DNA from: UBA2266 sp964406945
GTDB taxonomy: Bacteria; Planctomycetota; Phycisphaerae; Sedimentisphaerales; Anaerobacaceae
DNA length: 64,000 nt
Assembly (NCBI GenBank): GCA_964406945.1
Contig: CAYOTO010000006.1
Coordinates: 45,801 to 109,800 of the forward strand
Reading direction: 5' to 3'
Part shown: in pieces, positions 8,907 to 17,840 of the stretch
Numbering within the stretch: position 1 is the stretch's first letter
Layout: each line of letters begins with the position of its first letter
The notes under the pieces: model-generated
Told to the model about the DNA's origin: nothing
Databases searched by the model: none
What the model saw: only the letters and a program-made list of their open reading frames with translations
Position numbers and translations under genes: made by a program

Positions 8907-9944
8907 TTATCCCTTTATTCCTTTTTCCCGGATGGCTTTGATCATTCGAGGCACGACTTCGTTTAAATCACCCAGGACTTTGTAATGAGCCACGTTAAAA
9001 ATTGGTGCATCCGGGTCATTGTTAACTGCGATGATCTTCTGACTTTGAGCCATGCCGGCCTGGTGCTGGATTGCGCCGCTTATTCCGACGGCAATGTACA
9101 GGCTGGGCCGCACCGTTGTGCCCGTTTGTCCGACCTGGTGGTCGTGATCGATAAAGCCCAGATCGACGGCGGCCCGGGTCGCACCGGGGGCTGCACCGAG
9201 GCAATTTGCCAGGTCCCATATAAGTTTGAAATTGTCCTTGCCGCCGACTCCGGCGCCGCCGGCGACGATAATCCTGGCGGCCTTGAGATCGACCTTCTTT
9301 TTTCTGGTGTGCTGCTCGAGTATTTCCAGCGGCAAAGCCTCTTTAGCTAGTTCGACGTTTTCGCTTATGACCTCGCCCTTGCGGGAAGTATCCGGCTCGA
9401 CCATGGGCATAACGCCCTCGCGAACGGTGGCCATCTGGGGCCAGCGTTCGGGGTTGATGATTGTCGCAATGATATTGCCGCCGAAGGCCGGACGTATCTG
9501 GAACAACAGGTTCTTGTATACTTCGCCGGTTTTGGCGACTTTGTGGTCGCCGATTTGCAGGTCGGTGCAGTCGGCGGTCAGTCCGGCTTTCACGGAACTG
9601 GCGATGCGCGGGGCCAGGTCTCTGCCTGTTGCGGTTGCTCCGTAGAGTACAATCTGCGGTTTGTGTTTGTGGATCAGGTCAAACATTGCCCTGGCGTAGC
9701 TGTTGGTTTGATAGCCGTTGAGCAGCGGATGCTCGACCATATAGACTTTGTCGGCGCCGTAATGAATGAGTTTGTCTGCCGATTTCCTGATATCGTTGCC
9801 CAGAACCGCGGCGGCGAGCTTCACGCCCAGAGTATCGGCCAGATGGCGGGCTCTTCCCATCAGCTCCAACGGGGTATCTTCCAGCTTACCGTTATGCTGC
9901 TCGGCAAATACCCAGACTTCACCTTGTCTATTCACATCAATCAT
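8907..9944 (-). CDS. etfA: Electron transfer flavoprotein alpha subunit
   Basis: A 345-residue ETF alpha subunit. The N-terminal domain contains HYGADKVYMVEHPLL and the alpha/beta fold; the C-terminal FAD domain contains the family motif GQTGTTVRPSLYIAVGISG (residues about 258-280) followed by IIAVNNDPDAPIF. It takes electrons from the acyl-CoA dehydrogenase encoded 33 bp downstream and hands them to a quinone or bifurcating partner not seen here. It lies in the order etfB-etfA-acd, normal for fatty-acid or amino-acid oxidation operons. Whether this pair is bifurcating cannot be decided by eye. Confidence 0.95.
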   Translation of the reverse strand: MIDVNRQGEVWVFAEQHNGKLEDTPLELMGRARHLADTLGVKLAAAVLGNDIRKSADKLIHYGADKVYMVEHPLLNGYQTNSYARAMFDLIHKHKPQIVLYGATATGRDLAPRIASSVKAGLTADCTDLQIGDHKVAKTGEVYKNLLFQIRPAFGGNIIATIINPERWPQMATVREGVMPMVEPDTSRKGEVISENVELAKEALPLEILEQHTRKKKVDLKAARIIVAGGAGVGGKDNFKLIWDLANCLGAAPGATRAAVDLGFIDHDHQVGQTGTTVRPSLYIAVGISGAIQHQAGMAQSQKIIAVNNDPDAPIFNVAHYKVLGDLNEVVPRMIKAIREKGIKG

Positions 9945-10012
9945 AAGCAGTTTTCACATTCAGTTTGTTAGATTCACTGTCATCCTGAACCGGCAATTTC
10001 GAGGTGGGAACT

Positions 10013-10924
10013 TCAAGCGATAGTCTTTTCTGCTATCAGTTCATGTATCATATCAGCGATGCCCTGTTCGGTCGGCTCCACTTCCTTGGTTTCCTTGGCA
10101 GTCAGAACGACGCTTTGTATGCGGTGTACCTTTGTGGGAGATCCGCTCTGGCCGCACCAGCTCAGATCGGCATCGATCATGTCCAGATCCCACTGCTTTA
10201 TGAGCAGGCCTTTCTCCTCCAATTGACGGCATGTTTCCTGCGTGATTTTTTCGACGGTTTCTGCGTCGGCATCGGGGTTGTCTGCTTTAACCTGCTTGCC
10301 GACTTCAATCGGCGTTCTCGCCTTTTTGTACTTCATCATCCTTTTGGCCGCACCGACCCGCGGTTCGTTGGCGTCGCCGGTTACAGTCAAGAGAACCGGA
10401 AGTTCTGTCGCCACAAGCTGCCAGCCGTTTCCTATGTTGCGTCGGGCGGTGATTTTTTTGTCAGAAAGATCGGCGAGTTCCTCAACGTAGGTGATCTGGG
10501 TAATACCGAGCTTCTCGGCAAGTTGCGGGCCTACCTGGGCGGTATCGCCGTCAATGGCCTGCCTGCCGCAGAGAACCAGATCGTGGTCCAGTTTCCTGAC
10601 CGCACAGCTCAGAATGTAACTGGTCGCCAGTGTATCGCTGGCGGCGCAGCGTCTGTCCGTAACCAGAATAGCCTCGTCTGCGCCTCTGAAAAGCGATTCG
10701 CGAAGGACTGTTGCCGCTGTGGGCAAGCCCATAGTAACCACGGTTACCTTGCCGCCGAATGTGTCCTTGATTTGTAAGGCCATTTCGAGGGCGTTGAGGT
10801 CCTCCGGATTGAAAATCGCCGGCAGGGCCGAACGCTTTATTGTGCCGTCATCATTCATTGCCTGACCGGTGATGCTTTTGGTATCAGGCACCTGTTTTAC
10901 CAATACAACGCAATTATAAGCCAC
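10013..10924 (-). CDS. etfB: Electron transfer flavoprotein beta subunit
   Basis: A 303-residue ETF beta subunit, somewhat longer than the usual 250-260. The start is GTG at 10924, which begins directly with AYNCVVLVKQVPDTKS, the conserved N-terminus of the family, and has GAGGA ten bases upstream. The frame is open 273 bp further upstream, but that stretch carries the promoter and reads as non-protein. Other family segments are NPEDLNALEMALQIKD, LFRGADEAILVTDR and LCGRQAIDGDTAQVGPQLAE. The C-terminal extension (about residues 245-303) has no counterpart I recognise. First gene of the etfB-etfA-acd-HAD operon. Confidence 0.94.
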   Translation of the reverse strand: MAYNCVVLVKQVPDTKSITGQAMNDDGTIKRSALPAIFNPEDLNALEMALQIKDTFGGKVTVVTMGLPTAATVLRESLFRGADEAILVTDRRCAASDTLATSYILSCAVRKLDHDLVLCGRQAIDGDTAQVGPQLAEKLGITQITYVEELADLSDKKITARRNIGNGWQLVATELPVLLTVTGDANEPRVGAAKRMMKYKKARTPIEVGKQVKADNPDADAETVEKITQETCRQLEEKGLLIKQWDLDMIDADLSWCGQSGSPTKVHRIQSVVLTAKETKEVEPTEQGIADMIHELIAEKTIA

Positions 10925-10979
10925 GTTTATGTGTCCTCGAAACAAAGAGAGTTCGCCGTAGAATCTTCGGGAAACAGGT

Positions 10980-11007
10980 AGTGTAGCGGCTTTCTGCGGC
11001 AAGTCAA
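10980..11007 (-). promoter_or_regulatory. Sigma-70-type promoter of the etfB operon
   Basis: On the minus strand TTGACT (11007-11002) and TACACT (10985-10980) are 16 bp apart. Transcription would start near 10973, about 50 nt before the GTG of etfB. It is one half of a divergent promoter region with the kinase promoter at 11133-11160; the sequence between them holds no gene. Confidence 0.65.
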
Positions 11008-11132
11008 CCCCAAAAGCCGCATTGACAGTGCTTGTCGCAGGCGTAGGCGGCAAAAAAGTGCTAAACCTCATAACCGAAAGCACCGATTTTCTTTCGGACG
11101 GCTTCCCGTCCCGGTCGGGAAGAAAATTTCTT

Positions 11133-11160
11133 TTGACAATCAACATCCCGAACCGATAAT
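11133..11160 (+). promoter_or_regulatory. Sigma-70-type promoter of the Ser/Thr kinase gene
   Basis: A consensus TTGACA (11133-11138) and GATAAT (11155-11160) are spaced by 16 bp. Predicted transcription start is about 11167, which excludes the in-frame TTG at 11160 as a start and favours ATG 11250. A perfect inverted repeat CTTCCCG/CGGGAAG at 11102-11122 lies just upstream and may be an operator. Confidence 0.7.
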
Positions 11161-11249
11161 TGGTTTCAAAGGGATTTGTTATCGGATGTAAATACAAGTG
11201 CCTGGGAAAGGATTTCCAGATCCGCAGGCCCTTCCCACGCAGTTATTCA

Positions 11250-12482
11250 ATGGCAAAAGAGACTAACTACGATACCGTTTTTGGGAGAATGGCGCTCGAG
11301 CAGGGTCTGTGCACCAACGCGGAATTGCGGCGCTCGCTCGAGGAGTTGAAATCCCGTCGCAAGATAAGCCCGGTAATGCTCGAATCTCTCATGATCGAGC
11401 TGGGTTATATAACTCAAAGCCAGGCTGCGAGGTTAAGGACGAATGTTAAGGAGAGCAAGGCCGCCGCTCATCAGATCCCCGGCTACAAGATACTGGGCAA
11501 GCTCGGCGCCGGTGCGATGGCTATTGTCTACAAAGCCAGGCAGTTGAGCCTTAACCGTATCGTTGCGATCAAAGTCCTGCCGAAGCGCTTTAGCGAGAAT
11601 CCCGAATATGTCGAGCGTTTCTACAAGGAAGGCCAGGCGGCCGGTAAGCTCAATCATCCGAACATCGTGCAGGCTATCGACGTGGGCGAGGCCGGCGGTT
11701 ATCATTATTTTGTGATGGAGTATGTCGAGGGCAAAACCCTCGCCGACGACATTACCGGCGGTCGATATCTCGACGAGAAGACTGCTCTGGATATAATCGT
11801 TCAGGTCGCTCATGCTCTTGCCCACGCCCATAAACACGGGCTTATCCACCGCGATGTCAAGCCTAAGAACATCATGCTGAGCAAGGATGGCATGGTAAAA
11901 CTGGCGGATATGGGTCTTGCCCGCGAAGTGACGGATATCAAGCTGGCCGAGACCGAAGCCGGCAAGGCGTACGGTACGCCATACTATATCGCCCCCGAGC
12001 AGATACGCGGCAAGATCGACATCGACGGTCGGGCCGATATTTACGGCCTGGGCGCAACGTTCTATCATGTAGTCACAGGACGTGTGCCGTTTATGGCCGA
12101 CGACTCGGCGGATGTTATGCGCAAGCATCTCAAGGAACAGCTAACACCGCCGGATCACCTCAATACCTCGCTATCGGCCGGCATATCGGAAGTAATTGAG
12201 ATCATGATGGCCAAGCGTCGCGATGACCGGTACAAGAACGTCGAGGAACTGCTGATAGACCTCGAGGCCCTGCAGAAGGGCCAGCCTCCGCTGCAGGCGC
12301 ACCGGCGTTTTGACGTTTCAATGCTGCAGGAACTCAGTTCCGGAGAGGAAGTCGAAATGCAGCAGGAAGTCTACAGCGATGATGTTATCGAGAGCTATCG
12401 TCGATGGCTGATCATTCTGGGCGGTATAGCTGCGGTCCTGTTCTTCGTAATTATCATTCTGATCGTTTCCCGCGTTTCCTGA
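11250..12482 (+). CDS. Tail-anchored serine/threonine protein kinase (Hanks type)
   Basis: A 410-residue kinase. Residues 1-70 are a helical region seen in planctomycete kinases (QGLCTNAELRRSLEEL, then ELGYITQSQAARL). The kinase domain follows at about 78-345: glycine loop GKLGAGAMAIVYKA, VAIKVLP lysine, catalytic HRDVKPKN, metal site LADMG (DMG instead of DFG), and GTPYYIAPEQ. A hydrophobic helix near 383-405 ends the protein with only a few residues beyond it, so there is no extracytoplasmic sensor domain. ATG 11250 has no clear Shine-Dalgarno but fits the promoter. It is transcribed alone, divergent from the etf operon. The substrate is unknown. Confidence 0.88.
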   Translation: MAKETNYDTVFGRMALEQGLCTNAELRRSLEELKSRRKISPVMLESLMIELGYITQSQAARLRTNVKESKAAAHQIPGYKILGKLGAGAMAIVYKARQLSLNRIVAIKVLPKRFSENPEYVERFYKEGQAAGKLNHPNIVQAIDVGEAGGYHYFVMEYVEGKTLADDITGGRYLDEKTALDIIVQVAHALAHAHKHGLIHRDVKPKNIMLSKDGMVKLADMGLAREVTDIKLAETEAGKAYGTPYYIAPEQIRGKIDIDGRADIYGLGATFYHVVTGRVPFMADDSADVMRKHLKEQLTPPDHLNTSLSAGISEVIEIMMAKRRDDRYKNVEELLIDLEALQKGQPPLQAHRRFDVSMLQELSSGEEVEMQQEVYSDDVIESYRRWLIILGGIAAVLFFVIIILIVSRVS

Positions 12483-12606
12483 CCTCTAATACGGCTTCGG
12501 TACCCCAATTTAGTTGCAATCGAGGCTCTTTTCTGATAAGCTCATACTTGACCGTGTGCTGCTCCCGCGCCGGGAGCGTTGGCTTATGTAGCAAAGGGCG
12601 TCCATA

Positions 12607-13578
12607 TTGGTTGATTCATTTCCCGAGCATAATAGAGGCAGCCGTCTATCTTTTGCGCAGCGGTCGAACTCTGTTTGCACGGGCTTCATATTTGATATCA
12701 AGAAATATGCCATCCACGATGGGCCGGGCATACGCACAACCGTCTTTTTCAAAGGTTGTCCGCTTAAGTGCCGCTGGTGCCACAATCCCGAGAGCTGGAA
12801 AATGCGGCCGGAGCCCGCTTTCAGGGCCGGCAGGTGTGTCGGTTGCGGCCGATGCCTGGAAGTGTGCAGGGCTGAGGCGATATCTTTTTCCGATGGAAAG
12901 CCCGTTACTGACGGCCACAGATGTATCGTATGCGGTGAGTGCGTTAATGGGTGCGTTAACGATGCGAGGGAAATCCTCGGTTGGGAGACTACTGTTCCAG
13001 AAGTCATGTCCGAGATCAAGAAGGACGTCATATTCTATGACGAATCGGGCGGGGGGGTTACTTTTTCCGGCGGTGAGCCCTTGTTGCAGCATGATTTTCT
13101 GATGGCTTTGCTTGACGGATGCAGAAAACTGGGCATTCATACGGGGGTTGATACCAGTTGCTGCTGCAAGCGGGAGATTCTCAAAGAGGTTGCAGCGAAG
13201 GCCGATCTTTTTCTCTGTGATATCAAGCACATGGACAATGGTCTGCATGAGCGGCTTACCGGGGTTGGTAACGAGTTGATCCTCGGCAATATCGCCGAGC
13301 TTGCGCGGCAAGGCAAAAGGATCATAATCAGGATTCCGGTAATCCCGGGCTTTAATGATGACGAGGCAAATATCAGCCGAATCGCCGCATTTGCCGCAAA
13401 GCTGGCCGGACTCGACAGGATCGATATTCTGCCGTACAATAGCGGCGGCAATGAAAAGTCGGTCAGGCTGACCGGCCAGGCCGATATCATGGCAACAACA
13501 CCGCCATCGGAGACAGCTATCAATTCGATTTCCCGAATCCTGCGTGAACACGGATTCGAGGTAAAGACAGGTGGTTAG
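12607..13578 (+). CDS. Glycyl-radical enzyme activase (radical SAM, ferredoxin-insert type)
   Basis: This enzyme installs the glycyl radical on the partner encoded immediately downstream. The radical SAM cluster motif is GCPLKCRWC (CX3CX2C), preceded by IHDGPGIRTTVFFKG. Two further cysteine groups (CVGCGRCLEVC and CIVCGECVNGC) mark an inserted ferredoxin-like domain, as in activases of non-PFL glycyl radical enzymes. SGGEP is the SAM-binding GGE motif. About 323 residues, normal for the class. No in-frame ATG occurs before the conserved core, so TTG 12607 is used; AAGGGCG sits just upstream. A GCTCCCG/CGGGAGC hairpin lies at 12561-12577 in the leader. The gap to the enzyme gene is 4 bp. Confidence 0.92.
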   Translation: MVDSFPEHNRGSRLSFAQRSNSVCTGFIFDIKKYAIHDGPGIRTTVFFKGCPLKCRWCHNPESWKMRPEPAFRAGRCVGCGRCLEVCRAEAISFSDGKPVTDGHRCIVCGECVNGCVNDAREILGWETTVPEVMSEIKKDVIFYDESGGGVTFSGGEPLLQHDFLMALLDGCRKLGIHTGVDTSCCCKREILKEVAAKADLFLCDIKHMDNGLHERLTGVGNELILGNIAELARQGKRIIIRIPVIPGFNDDEANISRIAAFAAKLAGLDRIDILPYNSGGNEKSVRLTGQADIMATTPPSETAINSISRILREHGFEVKTGG

Positions 13579-13582
13579 CAAG

Positions 13583-15946
13583 ATGAATCAAAGAGTGGCA
13601 AATCTTCGAAAACAGAGCGTTGAGACCAGACCCTATATATCCTCGGAGCGGGCGGAACTGGTAACGGAGTTCTATAAGAGCGATATACCCGCAAAGGAAT
13701 CGGTGGTGGTAACACGGGCACTGTGCTTCAAGTACATTATGGAGCACAAGACCGTATATATCGGCGACGGGGAGCTGATTGTGGGCGAAAGGGGCCCTGC
13801 GCCGAAGGCCACGCCTACGTATCCGGAACTCTGCTGCCATGATCTCGAAGATTTTCGGGTGTTGCACACGCGTGAAAAGACATCTTTCGTCGTTCCCGAA
13901 GAGGTTAAGGAGGTATATAGAGAGACCATAATTCCGTTCTGGGCCGGCAGGACCATGCGGGAAAAGCTCTTTGCAGCGATGGATGAGGACTGGGAGAGGG
14001 CCTTCGAAGCCGGTGTTTTTACGGAGTTCATGGAGCAGCGGGCTCCCGGGCATGCCATTCTGGATGATAAAATCTATCGGAAGGGGCTGCTCGACATTAA
14101 ACGCGAGATCGCCGAACGGCGCGATCAACTGGATTACTTCAATGATCCCCGCGCTTATGAAAAGGCTCAGGAGTATCGGGCTATGGACATTTGCGCCGAT
14201 GCGGTTATTGCGTTTGCCGGCCGATATGCGGCCAAAGCCCGGGAACTGGCGGAGGCGGAGGGCGATTCGGTTCGGTGCGAGGAACTGGAGCGGATAGCCG
14301 AAATCTGCACGCATGTGCCGGCGCACGCTCCGCGCACATTCCAGGAAGCGCTGCAGGCGTACTGGTTCGTGCATCTTTCTGTGATCACCGAGCTTAACAC
14401 GTGGGATTCTTTCAATCCCGGTCGCCTGGACCAGCACCTTCGGCCTTTTTACGAGAAACAACTTGCAGATGAAACGCTCACCAGAGAGCAGGCCGGGGAG
14501 CTTTTGGAATGTTTCTGGATAAAGTTCAACAACCAGCCGGCGCCTCCGAAGGTGGGCGTAACCGAAGAGCAGAGTGGTACTTACACTGATTTTTCGCTGA
14601 TTAACGTCGGCGGTGTGCGGCCTGAAGACGGATCGGACGCGGTCAACGAGGTATCCTACCTGATACTGGATGTTGTTGAAGAAATGCGGCTGACCCAGCC
14701 CAGTTCGTGCATACAGTTGAGCAAGAAGAATCCAGATCGCTTCCTCAAGCGGGCTTGCGAAGTGGTTCGTACGGGATTCGGCCAGCCATCGCTTTTCAAC
14801 ACCGATGTTATTGTTCAGGAGATGCTTCAGGACGGCAAAACGCTTGTCGACGCACGCACGGGCGGGCCCAGCGGTTGTGTGACGGTAAGTTCTTTCGGCA
14901 AAGAGAGTTGCACTTTGACCGGCTACATTAACTGGCCGAAGATATTCGAGTTGACATGCAACAACGGCGTGGATCCTAATACGGGCATGCAGATCAGCCC
15001 GCAAACCGGAGATCCCAGACTTTTCAAACATTACGAGCAGTTCGCGAACGCTTACAAATCGCAACTTGCCTATTTTCTAGACCTCAAAATTCAGGCGAAT
15101 AACGTCATCGAGAGGCTTTACGCCAACTTCATGCCCGCGCCTTTCATGTCCATAATGATGGATGATTGCGTCCAAAAGGGGCTCGACTACCACAACGGAG
15201 GGGCGCGGTATAACCCGACTTATATCCAGGGTGTGGGCATCGGAACCGTGACTGATTCGCTCGCCGCGGTAAAGTACCACGTTTTCGAAACCAGCAGCAT
15301 TAAAATGGAGGACCTGCTTGAGGCTATGTCGGCGGACTTTGAAGGTCATGAACGTTTGAGGAAGGCGCTGTTGAGCGGTACGCCCAAGTACGGCAATGAC
15401 GATGACTACGCCGACAGCATCGCCGAGGAAGTTTTCGAGGTCTATTACCAACTGCTTAACGGACGGCCCAACACCAAAGGCGGGCGATACCGTGTTAATC
15501 TGCTCCCGACGACGGTGCATATTTATTTTGGCTCCGTTGTTGGTGCGCTTCCGAGCGGCAGGAGGGCCGGCGAGCCGGTTTCCGACGGCATCAGCCCGGC
15601 ACAGTGCGCAGACACAAAGGGGCCCACGGCGGTAGTAAAATCGGCGGCAAAGATCGACCACTCCCGGACGGGCGGAACACTGCTGAACATGAAATTCAAT
15701 CCCCAGGTCCTGGCAGGCGACGGCCTCGACAAACTTACCCATCTTGTCAAAGCTTACTTCAAGATGGACGGGCATCACATCCAGTTTAATGTCATAGACG
15801 GCGAAACTCTCCGCCTAGCACAGAAAAAGCCGGAAGATAACCGCGATCTAATCGTCCGGGTGGCCGGTTACAGCGACTATTTTGTGGATCTGGGCAAAGG
15901 TCTTCAGGACGAAATAATTTCACGCACAGAGCAGCAGGTGTTTTGA
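13583..15946 (+). CDS. Glycyl radical enzyme, HypD-like, with catalytic Glu replaced
   Basis: A 787-residue enzyme of the pyruvate formate-lyase/dehydratase superfamily. The radical site is G762 in VRVAGYSDYF and the thiyl cysteine is C432 in GPSGCVTVSSFGKE. From memory, trans-4-hydroxyproline dehydratase (HypD) of Clostridioides difficile is 789 residues with C434, E436, Y450, D339/F340 and G765. Here C432, Y448, D336/F337 and G762 line up, but the general-base Glu of the CVE motif is T434. Eliminase-type family members (glycerol, diol, choline, hydroxyproline) keep that Glu, so the reaction may differ. ATG 13583 has AGGTGG eight bases upstream; GTG 13571 overlaps the activase. Its activase is directly upstream. 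Confidence 0.85.
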   Translation: MNQRVANLRKQSVETRPYISSERAELVTEFYKSDIPAKESVVVTRALCFKYIMEHKTVYIGDGELIVGERGPAPKATPTYPELCCHDLEDFRVLHTREKTSFVVPEEVKEVYRETIIPFWAGRTMREKLFAAMDEDWERAFEAGVFTEFMEQRAPGHAILDDKIYRKGLLDIKREIAERRDQLDYFNDPRAYEKAQEYRAMDICADAVIAFAGRYAAKARELAEAEGDSVRCEELERIAEICTHVPAHAPRTFQEALQAYWFVHLSVITELNTWDSFNPGRLDQHLRPFYEKQLADETLTREQAGELLECFWIKFNNQPAPPKVGVTEEQSGTYTDFSLINVGGVRPEDGSDAVNEVSYLILDVVEEMRLTQPSSCIQLSKKNPDRFLKRACEVVRTGFGQPSLFNTDVIVQEMLQDGKTLVDARTGGPSGCVTVSSFGKESCTLTGYINWPKIFELTCNNGVDPNTGMQISPQTGDPRLFKHYEQFANAYKSQLAYFLDLKIQANNVIERLYANFMPAPFMSIMMDDCVQKGLDYHNGGARYNPTYIQGVGIGTVTDSLAAVKYHVFETSSIKMEDLLEAMSADFEGHERLRKALLSGTPKYGNDDDYADSIAEEVFEVYYQLLNGRPNTKGGRYRVNLLPTTVHIYFGSVVGALPSGRRAGEPVSDGISPAQCADTKGPTAVVKSAAKIDHSRTGGTLLNMKFNPQVLAGDGLDKLTHLVKAYFKMDGHHIQFNVIDGETLRLAQKKPEDNRDLIVRVAGYSDYFVDLGKGLQDEIISRTEQQVF

Positions 15947-15974
15947 CTCACTTGCATTCGGACTGCATGTGCAT

Positions 15975-16003
15975 TTGACCCGCCTGCCAGCACTTGGTAT
16001 AGT
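15975..16003 (+). promoter_or_regulatory. Sigma-70-type promoter of the peptidase-symporter operon
   Basis: TTGACC (15975-15980) and TATAGT (15998-16003) are 17 bp apart, 29 bp after the glycyl radical enzyme stop. The predicted leader to the M2 peptidase ATG at 16106 is about 95 nt. It shows that the peptidase genes can be expressed without the glycyl radical pair. Confidence 0.65.
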
Positions 16004-16105
16004 ACCCCGTCAGGTTTTCCGGGCAAAATCCGCTGATTTTTATTTGTATTGGCCGTAACGCGGAGTGCCGACTGTTTTCGCAAGTTATTCTCAAAGGGCC
16101 GGGCT

Positions 16106-17785
16106 ATGAAGTTCTATCTGTGGTTTTCTGTGCTGTTATGCGGTTCGACTGTCCTGTCAGGCTGCGTCGCCAGCCCCGACCGTGAGCGACTCGAAGCGTT
16201 CATCGATGATCACGTGGCAAGGGTCGAACCTCTATCGGCCAAAGCCAACCGGACCTATTTTACCGCCACAACCACCGGTGATGAAGAGGCTTACGGCCTC
16301 TACAGTGAGCTTCAACTGCAAATCAGAAAGATTTACAATAATCATGATGACTTCGCACTTCTGAAAGAACTCCGGGAATCCAACACCATTCACGACCGGC
16401 GTCTGCGACGCCAGCTCGATAAGCTATATTATGCGTATCTGCCAAATCAGATAGAGCCGGATCTGCTCGAAAGAATAGTGGCGCTCGACACAAGTATACA
16501 AGAGACGTACGGCAACTTCCGCGGGAAGATTGACGGTGATGAGCTGACCATGAGCGACATTTATACCATCATGACGACCGAGGGCAACACGCGCCGCCGC
16601 GAAATGGCTTATAAGGCAAGCAAGCAGGTGGGCGATGTGATTGCGGCCGATCTGATACAGCTTGTCAAACTGCGAAATGTCGCCGCTCGCGAAGTAGGAT
16701 TCGACAACTTCCATACTCTTACGGTTACTGCAGGGGAGCAGAGCGTCGAGCAACTAGATCAGATATTCGCACAGCTCTGTGAACGGACCGATGAGCCTTA
16801 CGCCCGGATGAAGGCCGAACTGGACGAGGTGCTGGCGGCCGACTACGGAATCAAGGTCGAAAAGCTGATGCCCTGGCACTATCACGATCCCTTCTTCCAG
16901 AGAACGCCTCTGGTGTATGACTACGACCTGGACGTCTATTATTCGGAGAAAGACGTAAAGACACTGGCCGCGGACTACTACAGGGGAATCGGGCTTTCGG
17001 TTGATGATATACTCGCCCGAAGTGATTTGTATGACAAACCTGGCAAGTACCCTCACGCTTACAGCCAGGATGTCGACAGAAGCGGAGATGTGCGGATTCT
17101 CTGCAACCTGCAGAACACAGAGCGATGGATGGAGACGATACTGCACGAACTTGGTCACGCGGTTTACAGCAAGTATCACGACCGATCCGAGCCGTGGCTG
17201 CTGCGAGAGCCCGCCCATAGTTTCACAACCGAGGCGATTGCGATGTTCTTCGGACGGCTGAGTCGAAATCCGGTGTGGATGCAGCGGATGCTTGGTCTGT
17301 CGGAGCAGCAGAGGGCAGAAATCGAAGATGTCAGCCGTAAGTATCTGCGATTCCAGCAGGTACTGTTCGCACGCTGGGCTTTGGTGATGTACAATTTCGA
17401 GAAATCGTTGTACGCCGATCCCGACCAGGACCTGAACAACCTCTGGTGGGACCTTGTGGAAAAATATCAGTACGTTAACCGCCCGCCGGGACCGGCAAAT
17501 GCCGGCTGGGCCTCGAAGCTTCATTTTGTCGTCGCACCGTGCTATTATCACAATTATATGCTTGGTGAGTTGCTGGCTTCCCAGTTGCACCACCACATAG
17601 TCAGTGATGTTCTGAAGACCGATTCCGACAGAGAGGTCGGTTATGTTGGTGATAAGAGGGTAGGCGCGTTTCTGCGTACCGAAGTTCTCGAGCCCGGGGC
17701 CCTTTACGAGTGGAATGATATGATTGCGCGGGCCACAGGAGAGCCGCTCACGCCGAAGTACTTCGTTGAACAATTTGTACAGTGA
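16106..17785 (+). CDS. M2-family peptidyl-dipeptidase (ACE-like) lipoprotein
   Basis: A 559-residue zinc metallopeptidase related to angiotensin-converting enzyme, which removes C-terminal dipeptides. The zinc site is HELGH (H347, E348, H351) with a third ligand E376 in TTEAIAMFFG. The N-terminus is a lipoprotein signal ending LSGC (C20), so the enzyme should be anchored in the outer or inner membrane facing the periplasm. ATG 16106 has AAAGGG seven bases upstream; an earlier in-frame start would destroy the signal. A Na+ symporter follows after 55 bp. ACE-type enzymes tolerate proline-containing peptides better than most peptidases, which suits the aminopeptidase P and DPP-IV genes downstream. 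Confidence 0.9.
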   Translation: MKFYLWFSVLLCGSTVLSGCVASPDRERLEAFIDDHVARVEPLSAKANRTYFTATTTGDEEAYGLYSELQLQIRKIYNNHDDFALLKELRESNTIHDRRLRRQLDKLYYAYLPNQIEPDLLERIVALDTSIQETYGNFRGKIDGDELTMSDIYTIMTTEGNTRRREMAYKASKQVGDVIAADLIQLVKLRNVAAREVGFDNFHTLTVTAGEQSVEQLDQIFAQLCERTDEPYARMKAELDEVLAADYGIKVEKLMPWHYHDPFFQRTPLVYDYDLDVYYSEKDVKTLAADYYRGIGLSVDDILARSDLYDKPGKYPHAYSQDVDRSGDVRILCNLQNTERWMETILHELGHAVYSKYHDRSEPWLLREPAHSFTTEAIAMFFGRLSRNPVWMQRMLGLSEQQRAEIEDVSRKYLRFQQVLFARWALVMYNFEKSLYADPDQDLNNLWWDLVEKYQYVNRPPGPANAGWASKLHFVVAPCYYHNYMLGELLASQLHHHIVSDVLKTDSDREVGYVGDKRVGAFLRTEVLEPGALYEWNDMIARATGEPLTPKYFVEQFVQ

Positions 17786-17840
17786 ACTCATTTCGATCGA
17801 AAACACAATCAGTCAACCGTTCAGTTCTTGTGGAAAAACT

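Noticed and set aside
11102..11122. The CTTCCCG/CGGGAAG inverted repeat as an intrinsic terminator
   Set aside because: No T-run follows on either strand and it lies between two divergent promoters, where no transcript ends.
10925..11197. An in-frame extension of etfB adding 91 residues at the N-terminus
   Set aside because: The conserved ETF beta N-terminus starts at GTG 10924 with a good ribosome site, and the extension covers the operon promoter.
13520..15064. A 514-codon frame opposite the glycyl radical enzyme
   Set aside because: Antisense to conserved catalytic regions; composition not protein-like.
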